Shown here: positions 17,625 through 29,781 of the stretch, piece after piece
Numbering within the stretch: position 1 is the stretch's first letter
Layout of the letters: each line of letters begins with the position of its first letter
Assembly (NCBI GenBank): GCA_022825505.1
Contig: JAJDWR010000046.1
Coordinates: 24,001 to 88,000, forward strand
Origin: Gammaproteobacteria bacterium
GTDB taxonomy: Bacteria; Pseudomonadota; Gammaproteobacteria; Steroidobacterales; Rariloculaceae
Length of the DNA stretch: 64,000 nucleotides
Reading direction: 5' to 3'
The notes under the pieces: model-generated
Told to the model about the DNA's origin: nothing
What the model saw: the letters and a program-made list of their open reading frames with translations, nothing else
Databases searched by the model: none
Position numbers and translations under genes: made by a program

Positions 17625-18968
17625 CTACTTCAGTCCAAGCCGCTTTTCCAGGTAGTTGATGTCGGTGCCGCCGGCCTTGAACGCCGCGTGCTGGCAGATT
17701 TCCTGGTGCAGCGGAACATTGGTGCGGATACCCTCCACAACGATCTCGCTCAGGGCCGTGCCCATCCTCGAGATGGCCGCCGCCCGGCTGTCTCCGTGGG
17801 CGATCACCTTGGCGACCAGTGAGTCGTAGTAGGGCGGCACGGCATAGCCGCTGTAGAGGTGGCTGTCCACACGGATGCCGGGACCGCCGGGTGGATGCCA
17901 GAGGTTCACCGTGCCCGGTGAAGGCATGAACGACTTGGGATCCTCTGCGTTGATGCGGCATTCGATGGCGTGGCCGGTCCAGCGAACGTCGTCCTGGCTC
18001 GTTCCGAGGGGTTCGCCGGCGGCAATCCTGAGCTGGGCCTTGACGATATCGAAGCCGGTGATCATTTCGGTCACCGGATGTTCCACCTGGACCCGGGTGT
18101 TCATCTCAATGAAGAAAAACTCGCCGTCCTGGTACAGGAATTCGAATGTGCCCGCGCCCCGATAACCGATCTCCCGGCACGCCCGGGCGCAGCGCTCGCC
18201 CATGCGTTTGCGGGCCTCTTCGGAAATCCCCGGTGCAGGCGCCTCCTCCACCACCTTCTGGTGACGCCGCTGCATGGAGCAGTCCCGTTCGCCAAGATGA
18301 ATCGCGTTGCCGTGGTTGTCGGCGAGTACCTGGAATTCCACGTGCCGCGGCTGTTCGAGGTATCGCTCCATGTAGACCTGGTCGCTGCCGAACGCGGCCA
18401 GCGCCTCGGCCTTCGTGATGGTGATGGCGTGAAACAGGGCGGCCTCACTGTGCACGACCCGCATGCCGCGCCCACCGCCGCCTGCGGCGGCCTTGACGAT
18501 GACCGGATAGCCGATTTCCCGGGCGCACCGGGCGTTGTCCTCGGGGTCGTCCGACAGGGGCCCGTCGGAACCGGGAACGCACGGCACGCCAGCCTCCCGC
18601 ATGGCGCGAATGGCCGAGACCTTGTCGCCCATCAGCCTGATGGTCTCGGGCTCGGGGCCGATAAAGGTGAATCCGCTCTCCTGAACCCGCTCGGCGAAGC
18701 CGGCGTTCTCGGACAGGAACCCGTAGCCGGGATGTATGGCCACCGCGTCGCTCACTTCGGCGGCGGCGATCACCGCCGGCATGTTCAGGTAACTGTCGGC
18801 GGATGGCGGCGGGCCGATGCAAACCGTCTCATCCGCAAGCAGCACGTGTTTCAGCGTGGCATCGGCCGAGGAATGCACGGCGACGGTCTTGATCCCCAGT
18901 TCCCGGCACGCCCGGAGGACTCGAAGGGCGATTTCGCCCCGGTTCGCGATAAGGACCTTGTCCAGCAC
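17625..18968 (-). CDS. accC: Biotin carboxylase subunit of acetyl-CoA carboxylase
   Basis: ATP-dependent carboxylation of biotin on AccB, first half-reaction of malonyl-CoA synthesis. The 447-residue ATP-grasp protein shows [20 protein letters not shown], the glycine-rich [14 protein letters not shown] loop, the catalytic [21 protein letters not shown] block, and [14 protein letters not shown]. It lies 4 bases after accB and belongs to the aroQ-accB-accC operon. Confidence 0.97.
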   Translation of the reverse strand: MLDKVLIANRGEIALRVLRACRELGIKTVAVHSSADATLKHVLLADETVCIGPPPSADSYLNMPAVIAAAEVSDAVAIHPGYGFLSENAGFAERVQESGFTFIGPEPETIRLMGDKVSAIRAMREAGVPCVPGSDGPLSDDPEDNARCAREIGYPVIVKAAAGGGGRGMRVVHSEAALFHAITITKAEALAAFGSDQVYMERYLEQPRHVEFQVLADNHGNAIHLGERDCSMQRRHQKVVEEAPAPGISEEARKRMGERCARACREIGYRGAGTFEFLYQDGEFFFIEMNTRVQVEHPVTEMITGFDIVKAQLRIAAGEPLGTSQDDVRWTGHAIECRINAEDPKSFMPSPGTVNLWHPPGGPGIRVDSHLYSGYAVPPYYDSLVAKVIAHGDSRAAAISRMGTALSEIVVEGIRTNVPLHQEICQHAAFKAGGTDINYLEKRLGLK

Positions 18969-18972
18969 CGAG

Positions 18973-19434
18973 CTATTCTTCGATGAGGAACAGGACCTGG
19001 CCGAACTCCACCGGGGCGCCGTTCTCCGCGAGGATACTGACGACGGTCCCGTCCAAGTCGGCTTCGATGGGGTTCATCATCTTCATCGCTTCGACGATGC
19101 ACAGCGTGTCGCCCACCTCGACCCGGGAGCCCAGGTCGACGAACGGCTTGGCGCCCGGCGCCGGTCCGGAGTAGAACGTGCCGACCATGGGCGAGGTGAC
19201 TTCATGGCCGCCGGAAGCGGTCTCCGCCGGGGCCGTGTCCGGCCGCTCGGCGCCCGGCGGCTCCGTCGCCTGGACAGGTACCTGTGCCGGCGCCGCAGGC
19301 TGGGCCGCCGGAGCGCCCGGCGGTGCCGTCAGGCGCGACATGCGGATGGACTGGTCGCCATCGGAGATTTCGATCTCGGTGATGCCGTGGGATTCCACGA
19401 GCTCCATGATCTTCTTGATTTTCCTGACGTCCAC
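18973..19434 (-). CDS. accB: Biotin carboxyl carrier protein of acetyl-CoA carboxylase
   Basis: 153-residue carrier with an N-terminal helix ([20 protein letters not shown]), an Ala/Pro-rich linker (about residues 37-75) and a C-terminal biotinyl domain. The acceptor lysine is Lys118 in EAMKMM, preceded by [19 protein letters not shown] with the thumb insertion typical of AccB. It begins at GTG 19434 with a strong site (GAAGGAGG) 6 bases before. The frame stays open upstream only because it overlaps aroQ. Confidence 0.96.
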   Translation of the reverse strand: MDVRKIKKIMELVESHGITEIEISDGDQSIRMSRLTAPPGAPAAQPAAPAQVPVQATEPPGAERPDTAPAETASGGHEVTSPMVGTFYSGPAPGAKPFVDLGSRVEVGDTLCIVEAMKMMNPIEADLDGTVVSILAENGAPVEFGQVLFLIEE

Positions 19435-19445
19435 GAAAGCCTCCT

Positions 19446-19910
19446 TCAGCGGTCCCTGCCGGCCCCGGACCGCCGGGCCAGATGTCGGGAGGCGGCGATC
19501 AGGGCCAGTTCGTAGCTGGCGACACCGAACCCGGCAACGGTGCCAAGCGCCACGTCGGAGAAGAACGAGCGATGCCTGAAATCTTCGCGCGCGGCCACGT
19601 TGGACAGATGGATTTCGATGAACGGGATGCTCACTGCCAGCAGCGCATCCCGAAGCGCTATGCTGGTGTGGGTGAAGGCCGCCGGATTCAGCAGGATGAG
19701 TTCGACGCCGTCGTCCCGGGCCGCGTGAACGCGCCTGACCAGTTCGTGTTCGGCGTCGCTCTGGTAGCATTCAAGGTCGTGGCCCTGCTGTCTGGCCTGT
19801 TCGCCCAGGCGCGCCTCGATATCGGCCAGCGTGTCGGCGCCGTAGATTTCCGGTTCGCGTTGTCCCAGCAGGCCCAGGTTGGGGCCATTGATCAGAAGCA
19901 GACGTGCCAT
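19446..19910 (-). CDS. aroQ: Type II 3-dehydroquinate dehydratase
   Basis: Shikimate pathway enzyme removing water from 3-dehydroquinate; forms a dodecamer. 154 residues, family length. Motifs: [20 protein letters not shown] with the catalytic tyrosine, [12 protein letters not shown], and the histidine-containing [17 protein letters not shown]. The ATG at 19910 matches the family start; upstream in-frame codons are not conserved. First gene of the aroQ-accB-accC operon. Confidence 0.96.
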   Translation of the reverse strand: MARLLLINGPNLGLLGQREPEIYGADTLADIEARLGEQARQQGHDLECYQSDAEHELVRRVHAARDDGVELILLNPAAFTHTSIALRDALLAVSIPFIEIHLSNVAAREDFRHRSFFSDVALGTVAGFGVASYELALIAASRHLARRSGAGRDR

Positions 19911-20030
19911 TTTTTCACGATCAACGATTTTAGGCACTATTTTAGCACAAATCGACGCACGTTTGTGAATGTTCGCAGGATTTTCGAGTGCCCAAACTGC
20001 CTGATCGGCAATGATCGGGTGATTCCGGCG

Positions 20031-20627
20031 CTAGTGCTGCAGTCGCGCCCGGGCAGTATCGATGTCCATTGATCCGGATTCAAGTTCGTTCAGAACCAGG
20101 AGGAATTCGTCCAGGTGTTCTGCGTGCAGTTCGCCGTTATGGACGCCCAGGATGCGCCTGTGGCGATCCGTGAATACGGTAAAGGGCAGCACGAAGAACT
20201 GGAGCCCGAATTCGGCAGCGGCCTGGATGGCTTCCAGTTCTCCCACCAGCACCGGGTAGTTGAAGTCCATCTCCTCGTCGAATGCCTGCACCGCCTCCAG
20301 GTGATCCACGGCGATGCCCACGACCTGCACGTCGCCGGCCCTGCCGCCATCCTGGAACGCCTTCAGCAGGGGAATCTCGCGCAGGCACGGCGCACACCAG
20401 GTGGCCCAGAAGTTGATCAGCAGGGCGTCGCCTTCCCAGCCATGGATCGAGCGAACCTGCCCGTTGAGGTCTTCGAGCGCAAACTCCGGCAGCGTCTCCA
20501 CCATGACGGATGCGCCGGCAGGCGCGGCGCTGTCCGGCGGGTTCCCGGGAATCACAACCCGATAGCCCGCATAGGCGAGGAGCGCGGCGGCGCTGAGCGC
20601 CAGCGTCAGCATCGTGGAACGGGTCAT
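20031..20627 (-). CDS. TlpA/ResA-like membrane-anchored thioredoxin
   Basis: 198-residue periplasmic thiol oxidoreductase with an N-terminal anchor or signal (residues ~5-22) and a thioredoxin fold carrying WATWCAPC (Cys78, Cys81), VVGIAVD and cis-proline LPFTVF. The ATG at 20627 is one base beyond the stop of the DsbD-alpha gene. The two are surely translated together and may act as a redox pair. A TTG 18 bases upstream is less likely. Typical targets are cytochrome c or envelope disulfides, but none is implied by neighbours. Confidence 0.85.
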   Translation of the reverse strand: MTRSTMLTLALSAAALLAYAGYRVVIPGNPPDSAAPAGASVMVETLPEFALEDLNGQVRSIHGWEGDALLINFWATWCAPCLREIPLLKAFQDGGRAGDVQVVGIAVDHLEAVQAFDEEMDFNYPVLVGELEAIQAAAEFGLQFFVLPFTVFTDRHRRILGVHNGELHAEHLDEFLLVLNELESGSMDIDTARARLQH

Positions 20628-20628
20628 G

Positions 20629-21078
20629 TCACTCACCGCTCGCAAGCCTCACGCGTTTTTCCCAGCTTACGGGCAGATAGCAATAGCCGATATCGGCACA
20701 ACCCTGGAGCTCGAGCCTGACCCGCATTTCGTCCATCGTACCGGAGCGCCGGTACGGGATCCGGATCTGGAAGTCGCCGCGGAAGATCTCCACGGCGCCG
20801 AAGAATTCGTCCACGTGCGGGCGGCCCTCGGGCAGCTCCGGCACGCCGAGCACGATGCCGTCGGTCAGGCTCTCGAAGCCGAAGCGGTGCCGGTACAGGT
20901 AGTAACCGTCGGGGACCTGGAAGCTCACGACCACCGACCCGGCCTCTGCGAAGGCAATCAGGGGGAAGGCTTCCTCGGGCGGCAGGGGCTCGTCGAACTG
21001 GGCTGCCGCGGAGGCGGCGACGGCAAGCAGGGGGAGAAGCAGCCGGCGCGCGATGTTCCTGCCGGTCGCGCCTGTCAT
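20629..21078 (-). CDS. DsbD alpha-domain protein, lacking the membrane and gamma domains
   Basis: 149-residue exported protein matching only the N-terminal periplasmic domain of DsbD. It has a signal peptide (NIARRLLLPLLAVAASAAA, residues 8-26), then the immunoglobulin-like domain with VPDGYYLYRHRF and the redox cysteines Cys127 and Cys133 in QGCADIGYCYLP (CX5C as in E. coli DsbD). In other Gammaproteobacteria the gene beside cutA encodes the full three-domain DsbD. Here translation stops straight after the alpha domain and a TlpA-like gene follows. Either a natural split system or a reduced gene. Confidence 0.85.
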   Translation of the reverse strand: MTGATGRNIARRLLLPLLAVAASAAAQFDEPLPPEEAFPLIAFAEAGSVVVSFQVPDGYYLYRHRFGFESLTDGIVLGVPELPEGRPHVDEFFGAVEIFRGDFQIRIPYRRSGTMDEMRVRLELQGCADIGYCYLPVSWEKRVRLASGE

Positions 21079-21091
21079 GCGCGGTATCTCC

Positions 21092-21412
21092 TCACGACAC
21101 CGACTCCGCGAGCCAGTCCAGGTAGGCCTTCGAACCCTTGCTGAGCGGAACCGCGACGACTTCCGGCACGTCGTAACTCGACAGCCGGGCGATCGCCCGC
21201 TGCAGTTCATCGAATCGGGCTTCCGTCGTCTTGATCAACAGCAGTGTTTCCTTGTCGCGATGCACCCGGGACTCCCACGTGTAGGTAGACACGATGCCAT
21301 CCACCCGGTTGACGCAGGCAGCCAGCCGCTGTTCCACCAGGGCGCCGGCGATTGCGTCGGCTTCGTCCGCGTTTGCGCAGGTCGTCAGTACCAGAAGCGC
21401 GGAATTGCTCAT
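21092..21412 (-). CDS. cutA: CutA1 divalent-cation tolerance protein
   Basis: 106-residue trimeric PII-like protein of uncertain role, historically linked to copper tolerance. Recognised by LLVLTTCANADEADAIAGALVEQ, LAACVNRVDGIVSTYTWE and the C-terminal SYDVPEVVAVPLSKGSKAYLDWL. ATG 21412 fits the family start. It stands 13 bases before the DsbD-alpha gene, the usual cutA-dsbD order, and close to groESL as in E. coli. Confidence 0.93.
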   Translation of the reverse strand: MSNSALLVLTTCANADEADAIAGALVEQRLAACVNRVDGIVSTYTWESRVHRDKETLLLIKTTEARFDELQRAIARLSSYDVPEVVAVPLSKGSKAYLDWLAESVS

Positions 21413-21515
21413 TGCCGATCGGTCCGGGCCTTCTCGTCTTTGCACTACGCCTTACCGTTCGGAAGCATAGCGGCACCGCCGTCCCGTGTCATTGATCGGA
21501 GAACGCAATTGGCAT

Positions 21516-21682
21516 CCAGGGGCTTGCGCCGTAGAAAATCGCGGCTGCAAATTCGCTCTCATCCGCCCCTTCGACCGCTCGATTTCGTCGAATATGACCC
21601 GATATTCTCCTCAATCGATCGATCGAAGGGACGGCGATATCGAATTTTCGCTTTCGCGATTTTCTACGGCGCAAGCCCCTGG
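21516..21682 (-). repeat. Full copy (167 bases) of the hairpin repeat family
   Basis: Outer arms 21516-21543 and 21655-21682 are perfect 28-base inverted copies; the centre ends in a GAATAT...ATATTC apex. In reverse orientation it shares long stretches (for example AAAGCGAAAATTCGATATCG and GATGAGAGCGAATTTGCAGC) with the copy at 52938-53102. It lies between the divergent cutA and groES, ending four bases before the groES -35-like TTGAAA. No gene is supported inside it. Confidence 0.85.
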
Positions 21683-21686
21683 GGTC

Positions 21687-21714
21687 TTGAAAATTCAAAA
21701 TTCGCCCCTATCAT
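21687..21714 (+). promoter_or_regulatory. groESL promoter
   Basis: TTGAAA at 21687-21692 and TATCAT at 21709-21714, spaced 16 bases. It sits immediately before the CIRCE operator, so HrcA binding would cover the transcription start. Confidence 0.6.
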
Positions 21715-21740
21715 TAGCACTCGTTTCGGCCGAGTGCTAA
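21714..21740 (+). promoter_or_regulatory. CIRCE operator (HrcA site)
   Basis: Perfect TTAGCACTC - 9 bases - GAGTGCTAA, the HrcA repressor site, 65 bases upstream of groES. This predicts HrcA control of groESL, unlike the purely sigma-32 control of E. coli. hrcA itself is not in this window. Confidence 0.95.
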
Positions 21741-21805
21741 CAAGTGCAACGGCGTGAAGGTTTTTTACCAACGTAGTCAACAAGTTAACAAAGGGAGACC
21801 CATCA

Positions 21806-23771
<1,966 letters not shown>

Positions 23772-23807
23772 CCGCGAGCCGCATCGGCGGCCGCAAGTCG
23801 GCCAAAC

Positions 23808-23837
23808 GAAAAAGCCCCGCCCCGTGCGGGGTTTTTT
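23808..23837 (+). terminator. groESL Rho-independent terminator
   Basis: A-run, CCCCGC stem, short loop, GCGGGG and a run of six T. The A-run on the other side would let it work leftward too. Confidence 0.9.
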
Positions 23838-23916
23838 CCATGCGCGGCGCGCCGCGGCGCCACGGACGCGATGCCTGATGGTACAGTTCCGGTCCGCGCC
23901 CGCAGGCGCTTGCGTA

Positions 23917-26802
23917 ATGCCGATGAACTTCACCGCTCCAGCCGATTTGCCGCCGCAACTCTCCGACCGCTGGGCGCGCGTCGAGGATCGCCTCGCAGCG
24001 CTGCCCGACGATCTGTTCGCCGGGCATCCGCAGGCGGCGGAAACGCTGCCCCGCGTGGCGGTCTGCAGCGATTTCGCCCTGGCCACGCTGCTTCGCCATC
24101 CGCAGGCGTTGCTGGAACGCCTGGCGGACGGCGAACCGCTCGCCAGGGAGCGCCTGGCGGAGCGGTTCAACCTCGACGGCCGCTCCCAGGCGGAGGCGAT
24201 GACCGTGCTCCGGCAGGTGCGCCACGTGGAGATGGCGCGCCTGGCCTGGCGGGACCTGGCGGGGTGGTCGGACCTGGACACCAACCTCGCCGACCTGTCG
24301 CTGCTGGCCGACGGCGCCATCATTGCCGCCGACGGCTACGCGCGGTCGCAGTTGCTGCGGCGTTTCGGCGCGCCCGTGGACGCCAACGGAACGCCGGTGG
24401 AGACGATGATCCTGGCCATGGGCAAGCTGGGCGGCGGCGAACTCAACTTTTCGTCGGATGTGGACCTGGTGATCCTGTATCCGGAGGGCGTGGTGTTCGA
24501 AGGCCATCCCCGGACCCGCCCGGACGAGTACTTCCGCCGCCTGGTGCAACTGCTGATCAAGCTGCTCAACGAACCGACGGCGGACGGCGTGGCATTCCGC
24601 GTCGATACGCGGCTGCGGCCGTTCGGCACCAGCGGCCCGCTGGCGATGAGCCTGCCGGCGCTGGAGAACTACCTGATCCGGCACGGCCGGGACTGGGAAC
24701 GCTATGCCTACCAGAAGGCCCGGCTCGTCACCGGCCGGCGCCACGGCGCCGAACTCTTCGACGAGATCCTGACGCCCTTCGTCTACCGCCGCTACATCGA
24801 TTTCGGCGTGTTCCGCTCGCTGCGCCAGATGAAGGCGCTGATCGCCGACGAAGTGGCCAAGCGCAACATGGCGGACAACATCAAGCTCGGTCCCGGAGGC
24901 ATCCGCGAAGTCGAATTCATCGTCCAGGTGTTTCAGTTGGTGCGGGGCGGACAGAACCCGGCACTGCGGAGCCGTTCGCTGCAGCCGGCGCTGCGGCGGC
25001 TGGAAATGACCGGTGTCCTCGAGCCCGACGCCATCGCCGGGCTGGCCGGCTCCTATCGGTTCCTGCGCACGCTGGAAAACCGCCTGCAGGCCATGGAGGA
25101 CCAGCAGACGCAACGGCTGCCCGCAAACGCCGAATCGCGCGAAATCCTGGCCTGGGCGATGGGCAGCCCTTCTTGGGAAGAGTTCTCCCCCGTGCTGGAG
25201 GCTCATCGGCGGCGCGTCGATGCGGAGTTCGCCCGGCTCGCGTTCGACGAGCGCGGCGAGGGCCGGGACACGGGCGCCGAAGTGGCCCCGGGCCCGGACC
25301 GCGCGGAACCGGACGAGCGCTGGGCCGTCGCCTGGGAACGCGCCGACATGGCCGGCCTGCTGGAAGGTGCGGGCGTCCGCGAGGCCTCGGCGGTGGCGGA
25401 GGACCTCCACGACCTGCGCAACAGCGGCCTGTACCGGCGGATGGACGAAGTATCGAGGCAGCGCCTGGCCGAAGTCGTGATGCGCCTTGCGCTGCGGCTG
25501 CGCGAGTACCGCAACCCGTCGTGGATCGTCAGCCGCCTCGTGCCGCTGCTGCGGGCCATCTGCCGGCGCAGCGCCTACCTCGCGCTGATCGGCGAGAATC
25601 CCGGCGCGCTGACGCGCCTGCTGGCGCTGGCGGAACGCAGCGAGTTCCTGGTGACGCTGGTGGAACAGCATCCCCTGCTGCTGGACGAACTGCTCGACGA
25701 GCGCATCTTCGACGCCGCGCCCACGCGCGGCGAACTGGAGGAAGCGCTGGAGCGGGCGATCCGCCTGCGCGTGGCCGACGACCTGGAGTCCCAGCTCGAG
25801 GTCATGCGCGCCTTCCAGCGCGGCGCCGTGTTCCGGATCGCGGTGGCCGACCGGATGGCCAACCTGCCGCTGATGAAGGTCAGCGACCGGCTCACCGACA
25901 CCGCCGAGCTCATTCTGGCCTACGCCCTGGACCTGGCGTACTCGGAGCTTGCCGAACGCCATGGCGCGCCGATGTGCGGAATGGGCGAGTCGCGGCGGCG
26001 GGTCGGCTTCGCGGTGGTCGGTTACGGCAAGCTCGGCGGCATCGAGATGGGTTACGGTTCCGATCTCGACCTGATCTTTCTGCACGACTCCGAAGGAAAT
26101 GCGCAGCGGACCGAAGGGGCCGTGCCGGTGGAGAACCGCGTCTTCCTGATCCGGCTGGCGCAGCGCCTGATCAACCTGCTGAGCATCCAGACGCGCTACG
26201 GCCGCCTTTACGAAGTGGACATGCGTCTGCGGCCCAACGGCCAGTCGGGCGCGCTCGTGTCGAGCATGGACGCCTTCCGGTCGTACCAGCGGAGCCAGGC
26301 GTGGGTGTGGGAACACCAGGCGCTGTTGCGCAGCCGTTCCGTTGCCGGGGATGCCGCCGTGCGCGAGGCGTTCGAGCGCGAGCGCTGCGACATCCTGATC
26401 CACCACGTGAATCGCCGGGACCTCAAGGCCGAGGTCGTGAAGATGCGCCGGCGGATGCGCGCCGAACTGTCTCGCGGCCGCGGCGGCGAGTTCGACATCA
26501 AGCAGGACGCCGGCGGAATGGCCGACATCGAGTTCCTGGTGCAGTACTGGGTGCTGGCGCACGCGGCGGACCATCCGGACCTGGTGGAGTATTCCGACAA
26601 CGTCCGCCAGCTCGAGGCGCTGGCGCGCAACGGCCTGGTTCCGGGTACCTCGGCCGACCGCATCAAGTCGATCTACCTCAACCTGCGCGGCAGCGCCCAC
26701 GAACTGGCGCTGATCGGCAGCGGCCGCGTCGTTTCCGGCGATGCGTTTGCGGAGGAGCGCGAGTGGATCCGCAGCCTGTGGTCTGACGTGCTGGGCGCGT
26801 GA
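23917..26802 (+). CDS. glnE: Bifunctional glutamine synthetase adenylyltransferase/adenylyl-removing enzyme
   Basis: Adjusts glutamine synthetase activity by adding or removing AMP in response to PII. At 961 residues it is close to E. coli GlnE. It carries two nucleotidyltransferase domains: the N-terminal one with AMGKLGGGELNFSSDVDLVI and the C-terminal one with GYGKLGGIEMGYGSDLDLIF, each with the metal-binding DxD. Both are followed by the helical GlnE domain (EYFRRLVQLLIKLLNEP; FLIRLAQRLINLLS). ATG 23917 (MPMNFTAPADLP) is preferred; in-frame starts further up fall toward the groEL terminator. Confidence 0.93.
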   Translation: MPMNFTAPADLPPQLSDRWARVEDRLAALPDDLFAGHPQAAETLPRVAVCSDFALATLLRHPQALLERLADGEPLARERLAERFNLDGRSQAEAMTVLRQVRHVEMARLAWRDLAGWSDLDTNLADLSLLADGAIIAADGYARSQLLRRFGAPVDANGTPVETMILAMGKLGGGELNFSSDVDLVILYPEGVVFEGHPRTRPDEYFRRLVQLLIKLLNEPTADGVAFRVDTRLRPFGTSGPLAMSLPALENYLIRHGRDWERYAYQKARLVTGRRHGAELFDEILTPFVYRRYIDFGVFRSLRQMKALIADEVAKRNMADNIKLGPGGIREVEFIVQVFQLVRGGQNPALRSRSLQPALRRLEMTGVLEPDAIAGLAGSYRFLRTLENRLQAMEDQQTQRLPANAESREILAWAMGSPSWEEFSPVLEAHRRRVDAEFARLAFDERGEGRDTGAEVAPGPDRAEPDERWAVAWERADMAGLLEGAGVREASAVAEDLHDLRNSGLYRRMDEVSRQRLAEVVMRLALRLREYRNPSWIVSRLVPLLRAICRRSAYLALIGENPGALTRLLALAERSEFLVTLVEQHPLLLDELLDERIFDAAPTRGELEEALERAIRLRVADDLESQLEVMRAFQRGAVFRIAVADRMANLPLMKVSDRLTDTAELILAYALDLAYSELAERHGAPMCGMGESRRRVGFAVVGYGKLGGIEMGYGSDLDLIFLHDSEGNAQRTEGAVPVENRVFLIRLAQRLINLLSIQTRYGRLYEVDMRLRPNGQSGALVSSMDAFRSYQRSQAWVWEHQALLRSRSVAGDAAVREAFERERCDILIHHVNRRDLKAEVVKMRRRMRAELSRGRGGEFDIKQDAGGMADIEFLVQYWVLAHAADHPDLVEYSDNVRQLEALARNGLVPGTSADRIKSIYLNLRGSAHELALIGSGRVVSGDAFAEEREWIRSLWSDVLGA

Positions 26803-26902
26803 GTCGCGCTCCGCTGCCGTGGAAAATTGCGGCGCGGCGCACTAGTATCGTGAACAGGGTCAGGCTTCCGGGCCCCAACAAGACCAGTCAAGGGGAACAG
26901 TC

Positions 26903-27373
26903 ATGATCAGTCTCAATGTCAACGGTGAGGTTCACGTCCTTGAAGACGTGGATGCCGCAACACCGCTGCTCTGGGTCCTGCGCGACCACCTGGGTCTTGT
27001 CGGGACCAAGTACGGTTGCGGCGGCGGCTACTGCGGCGCCTGTACCGTGCATCTCAACGGTTCGCCCGTCCGCTCGTGCGTGACGCCGTCCTCCGCCGCC
27101 GAGGGCCAGGAGGTCGGCACCATCGAGAACCTGGCCGGCGATGCAGGGCTGCATCCGCTCCAGGAGGCCTGGATCGAGCACGACGTACCCCAGTGCGGAT
27201 ACTGCCAGTCGGGCCAGATCATGAGTGCCGCGGCGCTGCTTGCGCGCAACCCGTCGCCCGGCGATGCCGATATCGACGCCGCCATGCAGGGCAACATCTG
27301 CCGCTGCGGGACCTACCAGCGGATTCGCGCCGCGATTCACGGCGCGGCCGAGAAACTGGGAGGTGCCGCATGA
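26903..27373 (+). CDS. iorA: Molybdenum hydroxylase small [2Fe-2S] subunit (IorA type)
   Basis: 156-residue electron-transfer subunit of a xanthine-oxidase-family dehydrogenase. The plant-type cluster is bound by Cys39, Cys44, Cys47 and Cys59 ([10 protein letters not shown]...C). The second cluster uses QCGYCQSGQ and [12 protein letters not shown] clear ribosome site (AGGGGA) precedes the ATG. The stop overlaps the large-subunit ATG by 4 bases. Named for isoquinoline 1-oxidoreductase because this two-subunit form lacks a separate FAD subunit; the true substrate is unknown. Confidence 0.85.
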   Translation: MISLNVNGEVHVLEDVDAATPLLWVLRDHLGLVGTKYGCGGGYCGACTVHLNGSPVRSCVTPSSAAEGQEVGTIENLAGDAGLHPLQEAWIEHDVPQCGYCQSGQIMSAAALLARNPSPGDADIDAAMQGNICRCGTYQRIRAAIHGAAEKLGGAA

Positions 27374-29637
27374 ACGCCGCACAACGGAGACTCGCGCGCG
27401 ACCCCAACCTCAGGCATGCGATTCGGGAGGCCGAGGGCGGTATCGAGAGAGTCTGGCAGCAGGATGTCAGCCGGCGCACCTTTCTGAAGCTCACGGGGAT
27501 CGCCGGCGGCGGCCTGACGCTGGGATTCCTGGCCGGTGCGCCCCACACGGCGCAAGGTCAGGCGGCAACCGGCGACTTCGCGCCCAACGCTTACGTGAAC
27601 ATTGCCACGGACGGCTCGATTCTAATCTACAACAAGAACCCGGAAGTGGGCCAGGGCATCAAGACCGCCTTTCCCATGATCGTGGCCGAGGAACTCGATG
27701 CCGCCTGGGACGACGTGCGGGTGGAGCAGTCCGCCATCAGCGCCGAGATCTATGGGCGCCAGGTTGCGGGCGGATCGCGGTCCATCCCGAGTGAGTGGAA
27801 CGAACTGCGCGAGGCAGGTGCGGCGGCCCGGGCCATGCTGGTGCGCGCGGCCGCGGAGGAATGGGGCGTCCCGGCCGCCGAGTGTTCGACCGCGGACAGT
27901 GCCGTCACGCACGATCCCACCGGCCGGCGGCTCGGTTACGGCGAACTCGCCGATGCCGCGGCCGCGTTGCCGGTACCGGACCCGGGTACCCTGTCGCTGA
28001 AATCCCGCGACGAGTATCGCCTGCTCGGCAGGCGCATCACCGGCGTGGACAACGAAGACCTCGTCACCGGTCAGCCGCTCTTCGGTATCGACACGAGGCT
28101 GCCGGGCATGGTCTATGCGTCGTACTCCAAGTGCCCGGCCACCGGCGGACGGGTCCGCGACGCCAATCTGGACGAGATCCGTGCGCTTCCGGGCGTACGG
28201 GATGCCTTCGCGATCGAGGGCAACGACATCACGACCGAGCTCATGCCGGGGGTCGCCATCGTCGGGAACTCCACCTGGGCAACGCAGAACGCAAGGGCGT
28301 CGCTGCGCGTGGACTGGGACGAGAGCGAGGCCTCCACCGACAGTTGGAGCAGCCTTGAAGAGCAGGCACGGGCGCTGTCGGGCCGCCAGGGCCGCGAAGT
28401 CATTGACGAGACCGGCGATGTGGACGGGGCGTTCGAGACCGCGGCGCAGACCCTGGAGGCGTTCTACAGCTATCCGTTCGTGTCGCATGCTCCGCTGGAG
28501 CCGCAGAACTGCACCGCGTGGTACCGCGACGGCCGGATGGAAATCTGGGCGCCGAGCCAGACGCCGCAGCTTGCCATCCAGAACGTCTCCAATGCGCTCG
28601 GGATTCCCGAGCGGCGGATCACGCTTCATCAGACGCGCATTGGCGGCGGTTTCGGGCGCAGGATCATGAACGACTACGTCTGCGAGGCGGCGGCCATCGC
28701 CATGCAGGTCGGCGTTCCGGTGAAACTTCAGTGGGACCGGGCAGACGACATGGCGCACGATTTCTATCGGCCCGGCGGGTTCCACGCGCTGAAGGGTTCG
28801 CTGGACGGCGCCGGCAAGCTGTCCGGATGGGAAGATCACTTCATCACCTTCACCCACGACGGCCGGGAGCCGGTGACGGGCGGTTCGATCCGGGGCGGGG
28901 AATTCCCGGACGGGCTGGCGGAAAACTACCGCATGACCCAGACCATGCTGCCGTTGGCAACGCCCACGGGGCCGTGGCGCGCGCCGGGGTCCAATGCCAT
29001 CGCCTTCGCCGTGCAGAGTTTCCATCACGAGCTTGCCGTGGCCGCCGGGCGCGACCACCTGGAGTTTCTGCTGGAGATCATGGGCGAGCCGCGCTGGCTT
29101 CAGGACGGTAACGCGAACGCGCTGCACACCGGCCGTGCCGCCGGGGTCATCCGGCTCGCCGCCGAACGCGCGGGCTGGGGGCGGCCGCTGCCGCCGGGGC
29201 GCGGGCTGGGTCTGGCGTTCTATTTCTGCCACGCCGGGCACTTCGCCGAGGTGGCGGACGTCAGCGTGGACGAGAATCGCAGGCTCACCATTCACCGGGT
29301 GACCGTGGCGGGCGATGTCGGTCCGATCGTGAACCTGAGCGGAGCGGAAAACCAGTGCGAAGGCGCCGTGATGGACGGCCTCAGCACCATGCTGGGGCAG
29401 GAGATCACCATGGAGAACGGGCGCGTGCAGGAGTCCAATTTCCACCAGTATCCGCTCATGCGCATCAACAACGCGCCGGCGGTGGACGTGCACTTTGTCG
29501 ACAGCGATTATCCGCCGACGGGGCTCGGGGAGCCTGCGCTGCCGCCGCTCGCGCCGGCAGTCTGCAACGCCATCCACGCAGCCACGGGGCACCGCGTGCG
29601 CACGCTGCCGCTGAGCAGGGACGGGTACCACGTCTGA
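27370..29637 (+). CDS. iorB: Molybdopterin-binding large subunit (IorB type), Tat-exported
   Basis: 755-residue molybdenum-cofactor subunit of the xanthine dehydrogenase/aldehyde oxidoreductase family. The N-terminus carries a twin-arginine signal, [10 protein letters not shown] at residues 34-43 followed by [11 protein letters not shown], so the complex is probably folded with its cofactor and exported to the periplasm. Later motifs are [20 protein letters not shown], the cofactor segment [11 protein letters not shown] and a C-terminal [18 protein letters not shown] with the catalytic glutamate. Electrons would leave through the small subunit to an unlinked cytochrome. Substrate unknown. Confidence 0.85.
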   Translation: MNAAQRRLARDPNLRHAIREAEGGIERVWQQDVSRRTFLKLTGIAGGGLTLGFLAGAPHTAQGQAATGDFAPNAYVNIATDGSILIYNKNPEVGQGIKTAFPMIVAEELDAAWDDVRVEQSAISAEIYGRQVAGGSRSIPSEWNELREAGAAARAMLVRAAAEEWGVPAAECSTADSAVTHDPTGRRLGYGELADAAAALPVPDPGTLSLKSRDEYRLLGRRITGVDNEDLVTGQPLFGIDTRLPGMVYASYSKCPATGGRVRDANLDEIRALPGVRDAFAIEGNDITTELMPGVAIVGNSTWATQNARASLRVDWDESEASTDSWSSLEEQARALSGRQGREVIDETGDVDGAFETAAQTLEAFYSYPFVSHAPLEPQNCTAWYRDGRMEIWAPSQTPQLAIQNVSNALGIPERRITLHQTRIGGGFGRRIMNDYVCEAAAIAMQVGVPVKLQWDRADDMAHDFYRPGGFHALKGSLDGAGKLSGWEDHFITFTHDGREPVTGGSIRGGEFPDGLAENYRMTQTMLPLATPTGPWRAPGSNAIAFAVQSFHHELAVAAGRDHLEFLLEIMGEPRWLQDGNANALHTGRAAGVIRLAAERAGWGRPLPPGRGLGLAFYFCHAGHFAEVADVSVDENRRLTIHRVTVAGDVGPIVNLSGAENQCEGAVMDGLSTMLGQEITMENGRVQESNFHQYPLMRINNAPAVDVHFVDSDYPPTGLGEPALPPLAPAVCNAIHAATGHRVRTLPLSRDGYHV

Positions 29638-29781
29638 ACGGCGCCGGTCGCCGATCCGCTGCCGCAGCGTCCGGAGCCTCCCGCGACGCATGCCGCGGGG
29701 CGTTGGTGCGCGCAGTTGCCGCGCGTTCGAATTGCGGTTCATCCCGGTATAATCGGCATCCCCGCAATTCGAGGTAAGGCA

